A DNA stretch of 8,676 nt from positions 1 to 8,676 of the forward strand of contig JAJTBK010000061.1 in the NCBI GenBank assembly GCA_021286965.1. Direction: 5' to 3'. The notes under the pieces were generated by a model. It was not told the origin of the DNA and searched no databases. It saw only the letters and a list, made by a program, of their open reading frames with translations. The stretch is from Comamonadaceae bacterium (GTDB lineage: Bacteria > Pseudomonadota > Gammaproteobacteria > Burkholderiales > Burkholderiaceae_C). Both the position numbers and the translations under genes were made by a program. Numbering within the stretch: position 1 is the first letter of the stretch; each line of letters starts with the position of its first letter. Below, piece after piece: positions 5,953-8,676 of the stretch.

Positions 5953-6978
5953 ATGACCGACAAACTCACCACCGCCTCCGTCCTGGCCTTCGAGCGCAAG
6001 CTCGATCCTTCCGACGCCGTGTTCCACGCTGGCCGCTGGGACGACCGCGCCCAGTCGCACGCCTGGTCGCCCGTGACCATCCGACCGAAGTCCGTGCGCG
6101 GCACCATCAGCAACCGGCTCAAGGCCAAGGATCAAGACCCCGCCAAGCTGGATGCGGCCATCGAGAACCCCAACCTGCAAACCGTGGACGTGGCCGCGCT
6201 GCCGCCGCAGGCCGACACGCTCAAGGTGCAGTTCACGCTGCGCGTGCTCGGTGGTGCGGGCACGCCATCGGCCTGCAACAGCGCGGCCTACCAGACCAAG
6301 CTGCGGGCCACCGTGCAGGGCTATGTGCAGCAGCACGGCTTTGGTGAGCTGGCCCGGCGCTACGCGGTCAATCTGGCCAATGGCCGCTTCCTGTGGCGCA
6401 ACCGCGTGGGGGCTGAAAGCGTGGACGTGATCGTGGAGCACATGCAGGACGGCCAGGCCGTACATTCATGGTCTTTTGATGCTCTAGCGCTTAATACACG
6501 AGCGGTAGCAGCTATCAATAATGAAGTAGTCGAACTGGCAGAACTCGGTCAGGCCATCACCACCGGACTGGCCGGCACCGCGCATGTGCTGCTGCGGGTG
6601 ACGGCTTTTGTGCGCCAGGGCGCGGGGCAAGAGGTGTTCCCGTCGCAAGAGCTGATTCTGGACAAGGGCAGCGCCGGCAAGAGCAAGACGTTGTACGCCG
6701 TGGGCGACGTGGCCGCCATCCACTCGCAAAAAATCGGCAACGCCGTCCGCACCATCGACACCTGGTACGAAGGCGCGGACGAACTGGGCCCGATTGCCGT
6801 CGAGCCCTACGGCTCCGTCACCACCCAGGGCAAGGCCTACCGCCAGCCCAAGCAGAAGCTGGACTTCTACACCCTGCTGGACAACTGGCTGCTGAAAGAC
6901 CAGGTGCCGCCCGTGGAGCAGCAGCACTTTGTGATGGCCGTGCTCATCCGTGGTGGCGTGTTTGGCGATGCGAGCTGA
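5953..6978 (+). CDS. csy3: Type I-F Cascade backbone subunit Csy3 (Cas7f)
   Basis: Csy3 is the Cas7-family protein present in six copies along the crRNA spacer; its thumb inserts every sixth base, giving the 5+1 pairing pattern. The 341-aa product matches the usual length (342 aa in P. aeruginosa). Landmarks are [16 protein letters not shown] (residues 9-24), [15 protein letters not shown] (43-57), [23 protein letters not shown] (133-155), [11 protein letters not shown] (226-236) and a C-terminal [16 protein letters not shown] at 5940-5944 precedes the ATG at a good distance. The frame extends upstream to 5716 but overlaps csy2, so the 5953 start is preferred. Residues about 172-195 (6463-6535) are coded by a markedly AT-richer stretch containing a palindrome that looks like a genomic repeat absorbed in frame. 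The cas6f start follows after 5 bp. Confidence 0.96.
   Translation: MTDKLTTASVLAFERKLDPSDAVFHAGRWDDRAQSHAWSPVTIRPKSVRGTISNRLKAKDQDPAKLDAAIENPNLQTVDVAALPPQADTLKVQFTLRVLGGAGTPSACNSAAYQTKLRATVQGYVQQHGFGELARRYAVNLANGRFLWRNRVGAESVDVIVEHMQDGQAVHSWSFDALALNTRAVAAINNEVVELAELGQAITTGLAGTAHVLLRVTAFVRQGAGQEVFPSQELILDKGSAGKSKTLYAVGDVAAIHSQKIGNAVRTIDTWYEGADELGPIAVEPYGSVTTQGKAYRQPKQKLDFYTLLDNWLLKDQVPPVEQQHFVMAVLIRGGVFGDAS
6463..6535. repeat. AT-rich palindromic repeat-like segment inside csy3
   Basis: Codon use changes abruptly from GC-ending codons to codons such as TCA, TCT, TTT, GAT, CTT, AAT, ACA and GTA. The segment contains the inverted repeat CTAGCGCT (6484-6491) / AGCGGTAG (6501-6508), with 7 of 8 paired and a 9-nt loop, followed by AGCTATCAATAA. 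From memory this resembles a dispersed intergenic palindrome common in Comamonadaceae genomes (GCTCTAGCGCTT ... AGCGCTAGCAGCTAT). Here it leaves the reading frame open. The family assignment is from recall and not checked. Confidence 0.5.
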
Positions 6979-6983
6979 TCACC

Positions 6984-7559
6984 ATGACCACGCACTACAT
7001 CGACATCACCCTGCTGCCCGATCCCGAGTTCAGCCAAGCGCACCTGCTGGCGGCGCTGGTGGCCAAACTGCACCGGGTCCTGGTGCAGGGGCAAACCACC
7101 GACATCGGCGTGAGCTACCCGCAGCACGTCAACCAGCCCCAGGCCCGGCGTACCCTGGGCGCTGTGCTGCGCCTGCACGGCACGGCCGAGGCGCTGCAGC
7201 GCTTGATGGCGCAGGATTGGCTCAAGGGAATGCGCGACCACACCCAGGTGACCACGGCGTGCTCAGCGCCCGCCGATGCCCAGCACCGCACCGTGCGCCG
7301 GCGCCAGTTCAAGACCAACGCCGAGCGCCTGCGCCGCCGCCGAATGCAGCGCAAGGGCGAAACCGCCGAACAGGCCGCAGCCGCCATTCCCGACAGCGTG
7401 GAGCGCCGCCCCGACCTGCCGTTTGTGCAACTGCGCAGCAGCAGCACCGGGCAGCCGTTCTGCCTGTGTGTGGAGCACGAACCGCTGTTGCCCCAGCCCG
7501 TGTCCGGGACGTTCAATGCCTACGGATTGGCACACGAGGCCACGGTGCCGTGGTTTTGA
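6984..7559 (+). CDS. cas6f: CRISPR RNA endoribonuclease Cas6f (Csy4)
   Basis: Cas6f cuts the CRISPR transcript right after the repeat hairpin and stays bound to the 3' stem-loop as the head of Csy Cascade. The 191-aa product matches the family (187 aa in P. aeruginosa). Catalytic His30 (KLHRVL) corresponds to P. aeruginosa H29; Ser152 (LRSSSTGQPF) to S148, Phe159 to F155 and Tyr180 (NAYGLA) to Y176. The arginine-rich helix that fits the RNA major groove is present at residues 115-123 (RLRRRRMQR), and the C-terminus is the typical VPWF. All catalytic residues are kept, so the hairpins at 2979-3006, 3337-3364 and 3396-3423 are plausible substrates. It starts 5 bp after csy3 with no strong ribosome site, suggesting translational coupling. 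An IS30-type element begins 5 bp after the stop. Confidence 0.96.
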   Translation: MTTHYIDITLLPDPEFSQAHLLAALVAKLHRVLVQGQTTDIGVSYPQHVNQPQARRTLGAVLRLHGTAEALQRLMAQDWLKGMRDHTQVTTACSAPADAQHRTVRRRQFKTNAERLRRRRMQRKGETAEQAAAAIPDSVERRPDLPFVQLRSSSTGQPFCLCVEHEPLLPQPVSGTFNAYGLAHEATVPWF

Positions 7560-7564
7560 CCCGG
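7560..7564 (+). repeat. Left copy of target-site duplication (CCCGG)
   Basis: CCCGG directly precedes the left inverted repeat of the IS30-type element and recurs directly after the right one at 8671-8675. It lies right after the cas6f stop codon. IS30 elements usually duplicate 2-3 bp, so 5 bp is longer than typical; part of the match may be coincidence in GC-rich sequence. Confidence 0.6.
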
Positions 7565-7590
7565 CGGTCTCAACTCTGAAGTGCAACACC
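7565..7590 (+). repeat. Left terminal inverted repeat of the IS30-type element
   Basis: Perfect 26-bp inverted match to 8645-8670; starts CGGTCTCAAC and ends GCAACACC. Confidence 0.93.
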
Positions 7591-7602
7591 GCTGGCTGAT
7601 AT

Positions 7603-8622
7603 TCAATGAATGGTAGCGCTGCTTTTTTCGTCGATGGCCGCCATGAACTTCTGAAACGCCTGATAGGGCGAGTCCCAGTCCAACGTCTGTCTGGGCCGGT
7701 TGTTCATCAAGTCGGCAATGGAGTCCAGCGCCTCCTGGTCATGCACGCTCAGGTCGGTGCCCTGGGGCAAGAACTGGCGCAGCAGGCCATTGGTGTTCTC
7801 GCAGCTACCCTTTTGCCAAGGGCTGTGCGGATCGCAGAAGTACACGCGCATGCCCGTCGCAGCGGCCAGCTCCTTGTGCCGGGCCATCTCCTTGCCCTGG
7901 TCGTAGGTCAGCGTCTGGCGCATCGGCTCGGCGATCTGGCGCAACTTGTTGGTAAAGGCCGCCAACGCACTCTCTGCCGACGCATCAGGCATCTTGCACA
8001 GCAGCACCAGGCGCGTAGAGCGCTCCACCAGCACCCCCACCGCCGACTTGTTTCCCGCCCCCTTGATCAAATCGCCTTCCCAATGCCCCGGCATCAGGCG
8101 ATCGTTAACCTCAGGAGGGCGTACATGAATGGAGACCATGTCGGGGATCTGGCCGCGCCTATCGGCTCCTGCGGCACGGGGGCGGCGCGTGCTCTTGCCC
8201 TGGCGCAGCAAGGCGATCAGCTGCTTGCGCAACTCACCCCGAGGGTAGGCGTAGATGGCGGTATAGATGCTCTCGTGCGATGTGTGCATGGACGGGTCGT
8301 TGGGATACATGCGCTTGAGTGTGCGGGCAATCTGTTGCGGCGACCAGCACCAACACAGCATGGTGCTGACCAGGTACCACAGGCAGCCATCGCCGTGCAG
8401 CTTGGGCAATGGGCGGGCATTGATGCGCCGCTGCGCGCTTTTGCGCTGCGCGGGCCCACTGGCGTAGCTGCCATCACAGCAGTTGCGCCGCAGCTCGCGG
8501 CTGATGGTGCTGGGGCTGCGCCCCTGCAGCGTGGCAATGGCCCGGATGCTCCAGCCCTGCTGGCGCAGCGACGCCAGTGTCATTCTCTCTTCAGGTTGCA
8601 AGTGCGTGTATCTCAGTCCCAT
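7603..8622 (-). CDS. IS30-family transposase
   Basis: The 339-aa transposase catalyses movement of the surrounding insertion sequence. The N-terminal region has the IS30 helix-turn-helix (YTHLQPEERMTLASL, then WSIRAIATLQGRSPSTISREL, residues 24-44). The C-terminal DDE core is complete: D184 in HWEGDLIKG, D241 in TYDQGKEMARH and E275 in KGSCENTNGLLRQF, a DD(33)E spacing. The closing NGLLRQFLPQGTDLS and LNNRPRQTL-like MNNRPRQTLDW blocks are family signatures. The ATG at 8622 lies 22 bp inside the right inverted repeat, and no strong ribosome site precedes it. The gene runs against the csy operon, so its 3' end faces cas6f. No frameshift or lost catalytic residue is seen. I do not name the exact IS. 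Confidence 0.95.
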   Translation of the reverse strand: MGLRYTHLQPEERMTLASLRQQGWSIRAIATLQGRSPSTISRELRRNCCDGSYASGPAQRKSAQRRINARPLPKLHGDGCLWYLVSTMLCWCWSPQQIARTLKRMYPNDPSMHTSHESIYTAIYAYPRGELRKQLIALLRQGKSTRRPRAAGADRRGQIPDMVSIHVRPPEVNDRLMPGHWEGDLIKGAGNKSAVGVLVERSTRLVLLCKMPDASAESALAAFTNKLRQIAEPMRQTLTYDQGKEMARHKELAAATGMRVYFCDPHSPWQKGSCENTNGLLRQFLPQGTDLSVHDQEALDSIADLMNNRPRQTLDWDSPYQAFQKFMAAIDEKSSATIH

Positions 8623-8644
8623 CTGCGTACATTACCCGTTGTGA

Positions 8645-8670
8645 GGTGTTGCACTTCAGAGTTGAGACCG
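8645..8670 (-). repeat. Right terminal inverted repeat of the IS30-type element
   Basis: Perfect inverted copy of 7565-7590. It lies upstream of the transposase start and probably holds or borders the transposase promoter. Confidence 0.93.
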
Positions 8671-8675
8671 CCCGG
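8671..8675 (+). repeat. Right copy of target-site duplication (CCCGG)
   Basis: Matches 7560-7564. Only one further base follows before the window ends, so the original sequence after cas6f cannot be read further. Confidence 0.6.
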
Positions 8676-8676
8676 T

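Larger units (their letters stand above)
7565..8670. mobile_element. Complete IS30-family insertion sequence (1,106 bp)
   Basis: The element is bounded by perfect 26-bp terminal inverted repeats (7565-7590 and 8645-8670, starting CGGTCTCAACTCTG) and flanked by CCCGG on both sides. It contains one intact transposase gene on the - strand. Length, single ORF and DD(33)E transposase fit IS30. Intact ends, open ORF and visible target duplication suggest a recent insertion. It separates cas6f from whatever lies to the right, where a CRISPR array would be expected. Confidence 0.92.

Noticed and set aside
8671..8676. Start of a CRISPR array to the right of the IS
   Set aside because: Only six bases remain after the inverted repeat, all explained by the target duplication; nothing can be said about an array.

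Overview
The window holds most of a subtype I-F (Csy/Ypest) CRISPR-Cas locus from a high-GC betaproteobacterium, probably Burkholderiales/Comamonadaceae. That placement rests on base composition, on the overall look of the Cas proteins, and on a palindrome inside csy3 that resembles a repeat I associate with Comamonadaceae genomes. It is an inference, not a demonstration.

Layout. Positions 1-2649 (+) carry the C-terminal ~880 residues of the Cas2-3 fusion nuclease-helicase; its start, and presumably cas1, lie upstream of the window. Positions 2655-3302 (-) carry a higB toxin / higA antitoxin pair facing cas3. Positions 3303-3467 form a short, AT-richer regulatory interval. Positions 3468-7559 (+) carry csy1 (cas8f), csy2 (cas5f), csy3 (cas7f) and cas6f (csy4) as one tight operon. 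Positions 7565-8670 are a complete IS30-family insertion sequence, starting 5 bp after the cas6f stop codon. No conventional CRISPR array is visible; it may lie beyond the right edge.

The most interesting part is 2979-3435. The interval between higB and csy1 contains two degenerate type I-F repeats (psiR1 3396-3423, psiR2 3337-3364, both on the - strand). They flank a 31-nt spacer, close to the usual 32 nt of I-F. After Cas6f cleavage this mini-array would give a crRNA-like RNA of about 59 nt. Its spacer matches the DNA just beside it, at 3418-3433. The match has a CC PAM and 14 of the first 16 positions paired, and the only two mismatches fall at positions 6 and 12, the bases that Cascade flips out. 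This is the hallmark of a crRNA-like regulatory RNA (the creR/creA type): it would let Csy Cascade bind without full interference. The predicted binding site covers overlapping divergent promoter candidates, for the csy operon on one side and for the creR-like RNA and, by read-through, higBA on the other. A third repeat-like hairpin (psiR3, 2979-3006) lies between higB and higA and runs into the higA ribosome binding site, so Cas6f could cut or bind the toxin-antitoxin mRNA.

Working model (inference): Csy Cascade loaded with the creR-like RNA holds down its own operon and the adjacent higBA pair. Loss or inhibition of Cascade or Cas6f would then disturb toxin-antitoxin balance, so higBA would act as an addiction or guard module for the CRISPR-Cas system.
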